Positions 45,593 through 54,284 of a DNA stretch of 64,000 bases are shown here, piece after piece. Source of the DNA: AP-15 sp963818695 (lineage in GTDB: Bacteria; Pseudomonadota; Alphaproteobacteria; ATCC43930; CGMCC-115725); the NCBI GenBank assembly GCA_963818695.1, contig CAWFTG010000009.1, positions 310,001-374,000 on the forward strand, read 5' to 3'. Each line of letters starts with the position of its first letter. Position 1 is the first letter of the stretch. The notes below the pieces were generated by a model. The model was not told the DNA's origin, ran no database searches, and worked only from the letters and a program-made list of their open reading frames with translations. Both the position numbers and the translations under genes were made by a program.

Positions 45593-46678
45593 ATGAAAGC
45601 CGCCGTTTTTCATACCGCGAACCAGCCCATGACGATCGAGGAGGTCGCGATCAACAAACCGGGGTCCCGCGAGGTGCTGTTGCGCACCGCCTTCGCCGGG
45701 CTGTGCCACAGCGACCTGCATTTTATCGAGGGGCTGTACCCGATCCCGACGCCGGTCGTGCTTGGCCACGAGTTGTCGGCGGTGGTCGAGGCCGTCGGTG
45801 ACGGGGTGACTTATGTCAAGCCGGGCGACCATGTCATCACCTGTCTCTCGGTCTTCTGCGGCACCTGCCCGCAATGCCTCACCGGCCACCCGAATTTGTG
45901 CGAGAACACCGAAGTAAAGATGCTGCCCGGCGTCGCGCGGCGCATGACCTGGAACGGACAGCAGCTGAACCAGGCCTTTAACTTGTCGTCCTTCGCCGAG
46001 CAGATGCTGGTCCACGAAAATGCGATGGTGAAGATCGACGCCGACATTCCGCTCGACCGCGCGGCTTTGGTCGGCTGCGGCGTGATGACCGGGGTTGGAG
46101 CGGTATTCAACGCCGCCAAAGTCGAGCCCGGAGCGACGGTCGCCGTGATCGGCTGCGGCGGTGTCGGCTTGTCCGCGGTCAACGGCGCCGCGCTCGCCGG
46201 CGCCGAGCGGATTATCGCGATCGATACGGTCGCCTCGAAACTGGAGTTGGCGCGCGAACTCGGCGCCACCGACACGCTCAACGTCAGCAACGCCGACCCG
46301 GTCAAAGCGGTCAGGGACATGACCGGCGGCGGCGTCAATTACTCGTTCGAGGCGCTCGGCACCAAGGCGACCGCCGAGCAGGCCTTCCAGATGCTGCGCG
46401 CCGGCGGCACCGCGACGATCATCGGCATGGTGCCCTATGGCGTGAAGATCGAACTGCACGGTTTCGATTTCCTGCGCGACCGCAAGATCCAGGGCACCTC
46501 GATGGGCGGCAACCGCTTCCGAGTCGACATGCCGCGGCTGTTGTCATTGTGGCGCCAGGGGCGCTTGAAGCTCGACCACCTGATCTCCGGCCGCATTAAG
46601 CTCGACCAGATCAACGACGGCTTTGCCGCGCTCAAATCCGGCGCCCCGGTCCGCCAGCTGATCGATTTCGCCGCATGA
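45593..46678 (+). CDS. Zinc-dependent alcohol dehydrogenase (MDR superfamily)
   Basis: The 361-residue product has catalytic zinc ligands in GLCHSDLH (Cys38) and GHE (59-61), structural zinc cysteines at 89, 92, 95 and 103 (CGTCPQC and LC), and the NAD-binding fold GCGGVGLSAVNGAALAGAER. It resembles the class III / NDMA-dependent type alcohol dehydrogenases that act on primary alcohols. The ATG at 45593 follows CAGGAGTTCCG; an upstream TTG/ATG-like extension would run through the repeat and is rejected. It may be co-transcribed with the SMP-30 gene 130 bp upstream. Confidence 0.9.
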   Translation: MKAAVFHTANQPMTIEEVAINKPGSREVLLRTAFAGLCHSDLHFIEGLYPIPTPVVLGHELSAVVEAVGDGVTYVKPGDHVITCLSVFCGTCPQCLTGHPNLCENTEVKMLPGVARRMTWNGQQLNQAFNLSSFAEQMLVHENAMVKIDADIPLDRAALVGCGVMTGVGAVFNAAKVEPGATVAVIGCGGVGLSAVNGAALAGAERIIAIDTVASKLELARELGATDTLNVSNADPVKAVRDMTGGGVNYSFEALGTKATAEQAFQMLRAGGTATIIGMVPYGVKIELHGFDFLRDRKIQGTSMGGNRFRVDMPRLLSLWRQGRLKLDHLISGRIKLDQINDGFAALKSGAPVRQLIDFAA

Positions 46679-46759
46679 TCCGAATTGCACGCGTGACCTG
46701 CGGCCTTTCGCGAATTATGGTTGATTTCTTCGAGTGCCTCGAACAGGCGAGGCTGACAG

Positions 46760-48825
46760 GTGGCCGAAGGGCGCGCATTTGTCGACCGCCGCATCACCGA
46801 TCACAGAGGAGGATCGCGTGAGGCCGTAGCCGCGGCTGCGACGCGCCGGCTTGCGGCGATCCTCGCCGCCGATGTGGCGGGGTATTCGCGGCTGATGGGA
46901 GCGGACGAGGAGGGCACCCTCAACCGCCTGAAGGCGCACCGCCGCGAACTCGTCGACCCGAAGATCCGCGAGCATCACGGGCGGATCGTCAAGACCACCG
47001 GCGACGGCATGCTGGTGGAGTTTTCGAGCGTCGTCGATGCGGTCCGCTGCGCCGTCGAGATTCAGCGGGCGATGATCGACCGCAATGCCGGGACGTCCGA
47101 GAACAGGCGCATCATCTTCCGTATCGGGGTCAATCTCGGCGACGTCATCGCCGACAGCGGCGACATTTACGGCGATGGTGTCAACATCGCCGCGCGGCTG
47201 GAGGCATTGGCGGAGCCCGGCGGCCTATGTATCTCGCGCACGGTGCGCGACCATATCGGTGACAGGCTCCCCTACAGTTTCGACGACCTCGGGGAACAAA
47301 ATGTCAAAAACATCGCGCAGCCGGTGCACGCCTATGAATGAGCGCTGCTTCGGTGAGGTCGTTACCAGAAGTGGCGACTCCATCGCGGCTCAGCGGGCCA
47401 AGCCGGCGCAACCGATCGCGGCTGGCTATCCTCATGGCTGGCATTGTCGCTGCAATAGGCATTGGGACCGCCGTCTGGTGGGTTTGGCCCAAAGGGAAAC
47501 TCATCGCCTGTACCGGGTCAGGCGTCGGTGGCCACGAGCGTGCAACGCCCGCCGGCCGCCGAGGCTAAATCTGCGCCGCGCCTGTCGATCGTCGTCCTGC
47601 CCTTCAGCAACCTGTCGAACGATCCCGACCAGGAATATTTCGCCGACGGGATTACCGACGATCTGACCAGCGATCTGTCGCGGATCTCCGGGAGCTTCGT
47701 GATCGCCCGAACCACCGCTTTTACTTACAAGGGCAAGCCGATCGACGTGAAGCAGATCGGCCGCGACCTCGGTGTTCGCTACGTCCTCGAAGGCAGCGTT
47801 CATCGAACTGGTGACCAGGTTCACATGAATGCGCAGCTGATCGATGCCGAAACCGGCGGGCATCTCTGGACCGACCAGTTCGACACCAGTCGTGCGAACC
47901 TCGCGCAAGCGCAGAGCGAAATTACCGGCCGTTTGGCCTGGACCCTCAATATTGCGCTCCTGAGCGATGCCAGCCGCCGGATTGATCACGAAAACGCGGT
48001 GGATCCCGACGCGCGCGATCTCGTCATGCGCGGCTGGGCCAGGTGGTACGGGCCGCAATCCCCAAAAGCCGCGGAAGAGACGCTAGGAGCATTCGAGCGC
48101 GCATTGGAAATCGATCCGCGCTCTACGGATGCGAGGATCGGCATTGCTAGAATTCTTGCGGCGAGGGCGGCCAACCCATGGAGCAATAGCAACACCACGT
48201 TTCAACAAGAAGCGGCACAACGAGATCTAACGCGAGCAGAAGAACTGCTGTCCGAAGCCATCGCGAGCGATCCGAACGAGCCAATGGCCTACGCCGTCAT
48301 GGGGTTTCTGCGGCGGCTGCAAGCTCGCTTACCGGAATCACGAATAGCCCTCGAGAAAGCGCTCGCACTCGATCCCAATTTCGAGTGGGCAAACATGCAG
48401 CTCGGGTTGGACGCTGATGTTCCTGGGCGAATGCAAAGACGCGATCCCTCTGGGCGAGAAAAGCCTGCGGCTGAGCCCGCGCGATCCGAATATAAACTAT
48501 CGCTATGAGCTATTGGGCTTTTGCCACCTGGTTTTGAACCACGTGGACGAGGCAATAGACCTGCTCATCAAGGGGCGTACCGCCAATCCGCGAGATTGGT
48601 TTTTGTCGTTTGGGCTGGCCGGAGCGCTGGCGCTCAAGGGTGACCTCGACGAGGCAAAGGCCGCGCTCGCCGAGTCGCTCAAACTCAGACCGGAGTGCAA
48701 TTCGCTGGCGCAGTGGCGGGTGTGGGTGCCTTGGACCCGCAAAGATCGCTCCCCCCGATACTGGGCGCAGGAAGACAAGACATTAGATGAAGGCCTGCGT
48801 CGTAATCGGCTTCCCGGAAAACTGA
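46760..48825 (+). pseudogene. Class III adenylate cyclase with TolB-like and TPR parts, broken by frameshifts
   Basis: The cyclase domain is intact at first: RRLAAILAADVAGYSRLMGA, HHGRIVKTTGDGMLVEFSSV and GDIYGDGVNIAARLEALAEP, down to VKNIAQPVHAYE and a stop at 47339-47341. The next part (a membrane helix, ILMAGIVAAIGIGTAVWWVW) is in another frame from 47338. Near 47495 the frame returns for SIVVLPFSNLSNDPDQEYFA and VRYVLEGSVHRTGDQVH. Near 48410 it shifts again (MFLGECKDAIPLGEKSLRLS, TPR repeats), and a last shift near 48805 restores the family end GFPEN. Four shifts make it a pseudogene; a free cyclase-domain protein (46760-47341) could still be made. Confidence 0.8.
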
Positions 48826-48866
48826 GGGTTATCCGGTCTCGCCGCGTCACGCTTTGTCCGCGCAAT

Positions 48867-50162
48867 TTATCGCACTGGCGGGCGGCGCAGGGCCCAGAAG
48901 GCGACGCAGCCGCAGATATAGAAGAGGATCGACAGCAGGAAGGCGAGCCGATAACTGCCCCACATGTCGAAGATCCAGCCCGCGCCCCAGGCGCCGGCAG
49001 CAGAACCAATGCCGCTGCCGATCGTGATCACGCCGAGGATCGTGCCGAGTCGGCCGCCGGGAAAGAGGTCGGCGGTCTTGGCGGTGATCGCCGGGCCGCG
49101 TGCGCCCCAGGTCAGGCCGAAAAAGCAGGCGTGCAGCCATAACAGCCAGTGCTGGTCGGGGCTGGTGATCAGCAACGCGCAGACGACCCCGATGATCGAG
49201 ATGCCGTAGGCGAGGATCGCGGACCATTCGCGGCCGATATAGTCCGACAAGGTGCCGGTGACGATCGTTCCGCCGATCGCTAGGAAGCTGCCGATGCCGA
49301 GCACTCCGGCCGCGTAAAGCTTGTCGAACCCGACATTGACGGCAAAGGCGAGCTGATGCAGCGAGACCAGAAAGCTTCCGAGACCGGTGAACAAATAGAC
49401 CGCGAACAACAGCCAGAAATGCGGCGTGCGGATCGCAGCGCTCAGCGTCCAGCTGACGGCCGGCAGAGGCGCCTCGGCCGAGACCGGGGTCATCGCAGCG
49501 GGTGCGGTCGCGACCGGGTAGCGGGCGGCCCGGCGAAACAGTGCGGCGAGCAGCGGGACGGCAGCGGCGATAAAAACCGCCTGCGCCCAAAAAGTCTCTC
49601 GCCATCCGATCGTCGAGATCAGGAACTGAACGAGCGGCGCCGAGGCGGCGCGACCAAAGCCGTTGGCCGACTGGACGATAGAGATCGCCATCCCGCGGCG
49701 CCGCACGAATTGGCGCGACAGCAACGGCACAAAGACGACGAGACCGAGGCAATTGGCCCCGATCGTCATGACGATCCCGTAGAACAGGACATCCTGCCAC
49801 AGGGCGGAAATCAGCGCGCTGCCGACGAGGCCGGCGAACAGCAGGACGCCGCCGAGCACCAGCAGGCGGCGCGGCCCGAGCCGGTCGACTAGCGCACCGA
49901 CCAATGGCGAGCTCCCACCGGCAACGAGCTGCGAGACCGAGTAGGCTATCGAGGTCTCCGCCCGGCTCCAACGGAACTCCTCGATGAAGGCCAGCAGGAA
50001 CACCGCGTAGGAATGCATGATGCCGGCGCTGACGGTGAACGCGGCGAACGCTCCGCCGAGCATCAGCCACGCTCCCCGCGAAGCCGGTCTGTTCGCAGGC
50101 CCCGGGCGAGACCAAAGTCGGATGGCGCCGATGCTGGCTAACCTGGGCGGCCTCCTCATCAC
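48867..50162 (-). CDS. MFS transporter (monocarboxylate/oxalate-formate antiporter-like)
   Basis: The 431-residue product has twelve hydrophobic segments and the MFS signature between helices 2 and 3, GALVDRLGPRRLLVLGG. The first helix region GAFAAFTVSAGIMHSYAVF and the later GTLSDYIGREW loop fit the monocarboxylate-transporter-like (OFA) subgroup. Substrate unknown. The start used is the first codon of the open frame; the membrane part begins around residue 30, so a later ATG is possible. It converges with the broken cyclase gene. Confidence 0.85.
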   Translation of the reverse strand: MMRRPPRLASIGAIRLWSRPGPANRPASRGAWLMLGGAFAAFTVSAGIMHSYAVFLLAFIEEFRWSRAETSIAYSVSQLVAGGSSPLVGALVDRLGPRRLLVLGGVLLFAGLVGSALISALWQDVLFYGIVMTIGANCLGLVVFVPLLSRQFVRRRGMAISIVQSANGFGRAASAPLVQFLISTIGWRETFWAQAVFIAAAVPLLAALFRRAARYPVATAPAAMTPVSAEAPLPAVSWTLSAAIRTPHFWLLFAVYLFTGLGSFLVSLHQLAFAVNVGFDKLYAAGVLGIGSFLAIGGTIVTGTLSDYIGREWSAILAYGISIIGVVCALLITSPDQHWLLWLHACFFGLTWGARGPAITAKTADLFPGGRLGTILGVITIGSGIGSAAGAWGAGWIFDMWGSYRLAFLLSILFYICGCVAFWALRRPPVR

Positions 50163-50243
50163 TCGGTTCTGTTTGCTCCTCCGCTGTGATCGGGAGAGCG
50201 TAATTCTTACAAGATTGCTGGAGTAATGCGCTTTTCGATGATC

Positions 50244-50279
50244 TCAAAAGCAAACCGGCGCCCCATCCGGAGCGCCGGT
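50244..50279 (-). terminator. Intrinsic terminator of the 50314-51452 gene pair
   Basis: ACCGGCGC at 50254-50261 pairs with GCGCCGGT at 50272-50279. On the minus strand the stem is followed by TTGCTTTTGAG, a T-rich tract, 35 bp after the stop of the glycine-zipper gene. Confidence 0.55.
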
Positions 50280-50313
50280 CACTTCTTATCCTGATGGGCT
50301 CGACGCCTGTCGC

Positions 50314-51084
50314 TCAGTACCTCTCAACCGGCGGGTAGATGCGGACATAATTGCGTCCCGCCTCCTGGGGCACCTGGCCGCGATCCCGCTGTACCTCCCA
50401 GTCCCGCTGCAATTCGCCCGCCCTGCCGGTTGGGTTGGTAGCCGCCTCGGGCGGCGTTTCGAGGTCGGTCCGCAGCGGCCGATCTGCGGAGGACGACCCG
50501 GCGTAGGGCTCGGCACGCTCGTCGAAGCCCCGCCAGCCGGCTTGCCGCCAGCTCTCGGCGCGCTCCTCGATATCGACCGGCGAGTGGCGATTGAGGATGT
50601 CCGAGACCCGAGCGCTCAACGCGTCGTCGGTGCGAACCGTCACCAACGTCCCGCCGCGGCGAACCGCTTCGGCATAGATGTCTGCGTGTTCGCGAGGAAT
50701 GCCTGCCTCGACCAGCGCCCCGACCAGTCCTCCAACAGCCGCACCAACCCCGGCGCCGGCTAGCGTTGCAGCGAGCGCACCCGCGGCGACCACCGGCCCA
50801 ACCCCGGGAATTGCCAATGCGCCGATACCGGCGAGAAGCCCGGCGGCGCCGCCCAGCACCGCACCGATGCCGGCCCCTGTACCGGCCCCGGACGCCGTGT
50901 CGGTATGATCGGTACGGGCGGGGTGGTCGATGCCGTACTGCGGATACTCGCCGTAGCGGTTGCCGGCGTTGCTGGCGATCAGGTTAATATCGGTCGCCGG
51001 AACGCCGGTCAATTCAAGTTCACGGATTGCGCCCTCGGCTTCGCGGTAATCATCGAAAAGCGCGACGATCGTACGGATTGCCAT
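50314..51084 (-). CDS. Glycine-zipper general-stress-like protein
   Basis: The 256-residue product starts AIRTIVALFDDYREAEGAIR and TGVPATDINLIASN, the N-terminal fold seen in general-stress protein 17M and YsnF-like proteins. A Gly/Ala-rich stretch (residues about 65-125, AGTGAGIGAVLGGAAGLLAG and similar) forms a glycine zipper likely to insert in membrane. Then comes a second small domain with TLVTVRTDDALSARVSDIL. The C-terminal 80 residues are polar and low in complexity. Function unproven; family members respond to osmotic or general stress. It is 11 bp downstream of an exported-protein gene and followed by a terminator. Confidence 0.7.
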   Translation of the reverse strand: MAIRTIVALFDDYREAEGAIRELELTGVPATDINLIASNAGNRYGEYPQYGIDHPARTDHTDTASGAGTGAGIGAVLGGAAGLLAGIGALAIPGVGPVVAAGALAATLAGAGVGAAVGGLVGALVEAGIPREHADIYAEAVRRGGTLVTVRTDDALSARVSDILNRHSPVDIEERAESWRQAGWRGFDERAEPYAGSSSADRPLRTDLETPPEAATNPTGRAGELQRDWEVQRDRGQVPQEAGRNYVRIYPPVERY

Positions 51085-51095
51085 TGTCTGTTCTC

Positions 51096-51452
51096 CTATC
51101 GGTTCTCTTCGACGACGTTGCCGCGGAAGTCGACACCGACACGTACCCGGCGGCCGTCCTTCATCGCCTCGGTCTGCCAGATCGAGTTCTGGTCCTTGTG
51201 CAACTGGCCGACATTGGTGTAGCCGTGATCTTCAATCCGGCGGCGCGCCTGCCCTTCCGTGAAGCTGTTGGCCCCCGGCTCCAACGCGGCATTGCCGGCG
51301 CGAGTGGCGTTCGCATTCGGGTTGGCCGAAGTCCCGGCGTAGGGCGTGGTTTGATTACCGGTGGTCGTGCTCGGTGCGGTGTTTTGTGCCATCGCCAATC
51401 CGGCGCTGCCCAATAATAGGCCCGCGGCAAAGACGGTCTGCTTCAAACTCAT
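51096..51452 (-). CDS. Small exported protein with a PepSY-like C-terminal region
   Basis: The 118-residue product has a signal peptide (TVFAAGLLLGSAGLAMA, cleavage before QNT), a Thr/Asn-rich linker (about 24-60), and a C-terminal domain SFTEGQARRRIEDHGYTNVG and RRVRVGVDFRGNVVEE. The last part has the shape of small periplasmic PepSY-like domains (a helix, then strands ending in a D-x-x-G-x-V turn). No enzyme motif. GGAG lies 9 bases upstream of the ATG. It is followed after 11 bp by the glycine-zipper stress gene, so both are probably one stress-responsive transcript. Confidence 0.68.
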   Translation of the reverse strand: MSLKQTVFAAGLLLGSAGLAMAQNTAPSTTTGNQTTPYAGTSANPNANATRAGNAALEPGANSFTEGQARRRIEDHGYTNVGQLHKDQNSIWQTEAMKDGRRVRVGVDFRGNVVEENR

Positions 51453-51693
51453 GATTTAGCACTCCATTCCGTAATGAAGCGGAGCGGACGCCCGTGCGCC
51501 CGTAAGTAACCCGCAAACAGAGTGGCACGCCCGAAAGTTTCGCGAGATCCCATCAGGATCGATGATCACCTCAAAATTGCCTTTTTATTAGTGCATTCTC
51601 GCTCAGTGGAGGTTCCGCGGCCGGGGCTCGGATCTGCTGGGCGCTACAACCGATGGAGGAGTCCCGGCTGTAGATCCGCTGCAGAAACAGCGA

Positions 51694-51704
51694 GCTGATA
51701 TAAT
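51694..51704 (+). promoter_or_regulatory. Extended -10 promoter element before the aldo/keto reductase gene
   Basis: TGATATAAT at 51696-51704 is an extended -10 (TGN plus consensus TATAAT). No good -35 is seen, which is usual for this promoter type. Transcription would begin near 51711, five bases before the first ATG at 51716, so the second ATG at 51734 is the more likely start. Confidence 0.5.
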
Positions 51705-51733
51705 GTCGCTCAATTATGGATGGTGGACTGCAA

Positions 51734-52711
51734 ATGCAGCAAAAAAGCTTTGGTAAGCTTCCGCCGGCATCGGTTCTAACTCTCGGTGGGGGCGGGCTCG
51801 GCATGGTGTGGGGCGCAACGACGTTCGACGAATGTACCGCGACCGTGCACGCCGCAGTCGCCGCTGGGATCAACTGGATCGATCTTGCGCCTCGTTACGG
51901 CGATGGCAAGGCCGAGCTGGTCGTTGGCGAGGCTTTCGCCGGCCGGTTGCCTGAGGGCGTGCGGGTCACCAGCAAGTGCAATGTCGGAAACCCGTCCTCC
52001 GCCGATATCGAACCTCTGGTGCGGCAATCAATCGAAGGGAGCCTCGAGCGTCTGCGGCTGTCGCGGCTCGATCTGTTCTTTCTACATTCGAATGTCGTCC
52101 CAGATGCGGACCACATGGCGCGCCGGCCCGATGCCGCCACCCGAATGACCCTCTACGGGACATTCGTCGACCACGTGCGCCCGCTTTTCGAACGGCTGGT
52201 CGCCGAAGGCCTGATCGGTGCTTGGGGGCTGACCGGGATCGGTCATCCGGACACAATCATCAAGCTGCTCGGCGAGCGCCCGGCCCCGTCGGCGGTACAG
52301 TGCATCGCCAATCTATTGGATTCGCCGGGCGGGCTGAAGTTCTTTGACGGGCCGGCGAAACCGCGCGCGGTTATGGCTGCGGCGCGGGCTAACGAGGTCG
52401 GCGTGATGGGCATCCGCGCGGTCCAGGCCGGGGCGCTGACCAGCGCTATCGATCGGCCATTACCCGGCGACCACCCCGAGATGCGCGATTATGTGCGAGC
52501 CGCCGGCTTCCGGCGGCTCGCCGCAGAATTGGGCGTCACTCCGGCCCTATTGGCGCATCGCTACGCGTTGTCGCTCGACATCGACACGCTCGTGCTCGGC
52601 GTCAAGAACCGGCAGGAGCTCGCAGAGTGCGTAGCCGCGGGTGACGCCGGCCCGCTGCCGCCGGAGTTGCTGGCCCGGATCGACCAGACGGTGGATCGGA
52701 TGGCTTGCTAG
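51734..52711 (+). CDS. Aldo/keto reductase family oxidoreductase
   Basis: The 325-residue TIM-barrel NADPH enzyme has GGGGLGMVWGATTFDE near the N-terminus, the catalytic Asp and Tyr in INWIDLAPRYGDGKAELVVG, SLERLRLSRLDLFFLH, and the late region LSLDIDTLVLGVKNRQELAE that binds the cofactor phosphate. It resembles aldehyde- or sugar-reducing AKRs of unknown substrate. Start at 51734 is favoured by a GGTGGA upstream and by the promoter position; 51716 is the alternative. Its stop overlaps that of the convergent MFS gene by 4 bp. Confidence 0.85.
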   Translation: MQQKSFGKLPPASVLTLGGGGLGMVWGATTFDECTATVHAAVAAGINWIDLAPRYGDGKAELVVGEAFAGRLPEGVRVTSKCNVGNPSSADIEPLVRQSIEGSLERLRLSRLDLFFLHSNVVPDADHMARRPDAATRMTLYGTFVDHVRPLFERLVAEGLIGAWGLTGIGHPDTIIKLLGERPAPSAVQCIANLLDSPGGLKFFDGPAKPRAVMAAARANEVGVMGIRAVQAGALTSAIDRPLPGDHPEMRDYVRAAGFRRLAAELGVTPALLAHRYALSLDIDTLVLGVKNRQELAECVAAGDAGPLPPELLARIDQTVDRMAC

Positions 52712-53979
52712 ACCGAAGCGCCAGCCCCGGCTTTCACAGGAACCCGGACAAACTGAGTTAGCGAGGCGAACGCCGTCACCGCGAAGAGGCCGACCGAGGC
52801 GATGACCACTGCCAACACGAGCGGGTTCCCGCTGCCTCCAAGCGAAAGCGCGGCGGTCGCACCGGCGGCTCCGATCATCTGGATACAGCTCGCCAGACCC
52901 GAGGCCGCGCCGATGATGCCGAGCTTGACCCCAAGGCTGCCGGCAACTGCGTTGGGCGTGATGAGGCCGCTGCCGCAACAAATCAGGATCATCGGACCGA
53001 CAAGCGCATACGGATTACTGAAATGCAGCGCTGCGAGGGCCACCATCGCAAGCCCGGCGGGGATCAGCACCGCGCTGCCGATGGCAATAAGATTGTCGAC
53101 GCCGAGGCGCCGCGCCAGCCGATTGGACAGAAAACTGCCGGCGAGAAACCCAATCGGCGGAAGCGACGCGTAGTAACCGTAATCTTGCGGAGCTATGGCA
53201 AGGCCGATGATCAGCACCGCCGGCGCGCCGGCGGTAAAGATGTGAAAGCCCGCATGGGCGCCTGCGGCGGTAAGTGCGTACGCGGCAAAACGCCGGGTTT
53301 GCAGCAAACTGCGATAGCTGGCCAGCACCGTTCGGGCGAGCAAGGCCGCGGTTTCAGATCGAGAGGGTCCCTCCCGGGGTGACTGAGGCACATATCGCAG
53401 GACCAGAGCCACAGCGACAACGGCCAGGATCGCGGTGGCGCCGAAATTCGCCCGCCAACCGATCCATGCCTGCAAATAGCCGCCGGGGATCGGAGCGAAG
53501 GCCTGCACGAGAGTAAGGGCAACGGATAGCCCTGCGATGACCTGGGCGGCGCCGCCCTCACCGTAGAGGTCACGAATGGTGGCCCGGCCGACGACCATGC
53601 CCCCCGAAAGGCCGATCCCCTGCAAAATGCGAGCGCCGATCAGGAAATCGATTGTTGGACTCGCGGCACCAGCGATACTGCCGAGTGCCCCCAACGAAAT
53701 GCCGCAGATCATGGTTCGCCTCCGCCCGTAGCGGTCGGATAACGGTCCGAGTACAAGCATGCTCACCGCAAAGGCTGCGAGATAAGCGGCGAAGGTCAAT
53801 TGCACGTGGGATACCGAAGTCTGAAGCGCTCTGGCGATCGCTGGGACGGACGGCACGTAAATGGTCGAAGCGACTAGCCCGAGGGAGGAGGTGATGGTCA
53901 GGGTCAGCAATAGAAGGCGACGGCTCGCATTGGTGAACTCGGTTGCTCCGCCGAGGCTGGTGCTGAGCAAATTTAGCAA
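52708..53979 (-). CDS. Bcr/CflA-type multidrug efflux MFS transporter
   Basis: The 423-residue product has twelve membrane segments. The signature loop is LGPLSDRYGRRRTMICG between helices 2 and 3. STIYVPSVPAIARALQTSVS at the end of helix 1 and RILQGIGLSGGMVVGRATIR in helix 4-5 are characteristic of the Bcr/CflA subfamily of drug:proton antiporters. It begins with a TTG preceded by GGAAGAGAG. It is divergent from the PP-loop gene. Confidence 0.87.
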   Translation of the reverse strand: MLNLLSTSLGGATEFTNASRRLLLLTLTITSSLGLVASTIYVPSVPAIARALQTSVSHVQLTFAAYLAAFAVSMLVLGPLSDRYGRRRTMICGISLGALGSIAGAASPTIDFLIGARILQGIGLSGGMVVGRATIRDLYGEGGAAQVIAGLSVALTLVQAFAPIPGGYLQAWIGWRANFGATAILAVVAVALVLRYVPQSPREGPSRSETAALLARTVLASYRSLLQTRRFAAYALTAAGAHAGFHIFTAGAPAVLIIGLAIAPQDYGYYASLPPIGFLAGSFLSNRLARRLGVDNLIAIGSAVLIPAGLAMVALAALHFSNPYALVGPMILICCGSGLITPNAVAGSLGVKLGIIGAASGLASCIQMIGAAGATAALSLGGSGNPLVLAVVIASVGLFAVTAFASLTQFVRVPVKAGAGASV

Positions 53980-54284
53980 GCGAACTCTCTTCCGAGGAGG
54001 TGAGCGCCTCCAAGATCTCCGGGTCGGGGGATCGCCGGGGCGTGCTGCTCTGCAGCAGGTCGGAACCGTCGGAGGTGCCCTACCGACCGTCCCGGCAGAT
54101 ATAGTGGCAGACGGAGCTCTTGCCCTAACGGTTTGCTGACGAATTGCTGCTGACGGAGCGGAATGACGCTTTTTTGACGCGCCTGGGATTAACCTTAAGT
54201 AACGAGGGAATGTGCCCGGCTCGCGTTCGCAAACGCTTTTCCCGGCATCCGCTGCACCTTGATCGACGGCGAGAGGGATAGTCG
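53980..54284. other. 305-bp divergent promoter region between the MFS and PP-loop genes
   Basis: No gene is visible. A small hairpin GGAGG-TGAGCG-CCTCC lies near the MFS start. Four TGACG motifs lie at 54138-54180 (separate entry). TTGACG at 54175 with TAAGTA at 54197 (16-base spacer) is a possible promoter for the plus-strand gene. Confidence 0.4.
54138..54180 (+). promoter_or_regulatory. Four direct TGACG repeats upstream of the PP-loop gene
   Basis: TGACG begins at 54138, 54152, 54165 and 54176 on the plus strand (spacings 14, 13 and 11). The same TGAC core occurs three times at strict 11-bp spacing before the flp pilin gene. The repeats end at a possible promoter for the gene at 54285, so they may be sites of a direct-repeat-binding activator. 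Confidence 0.4.

Noticed and set aside
49356..49892. 178-codon plus-strand frame opposite the MFS gene
   Set aside because: Low-complexity Gln/Arg-rich shadow without motifs.
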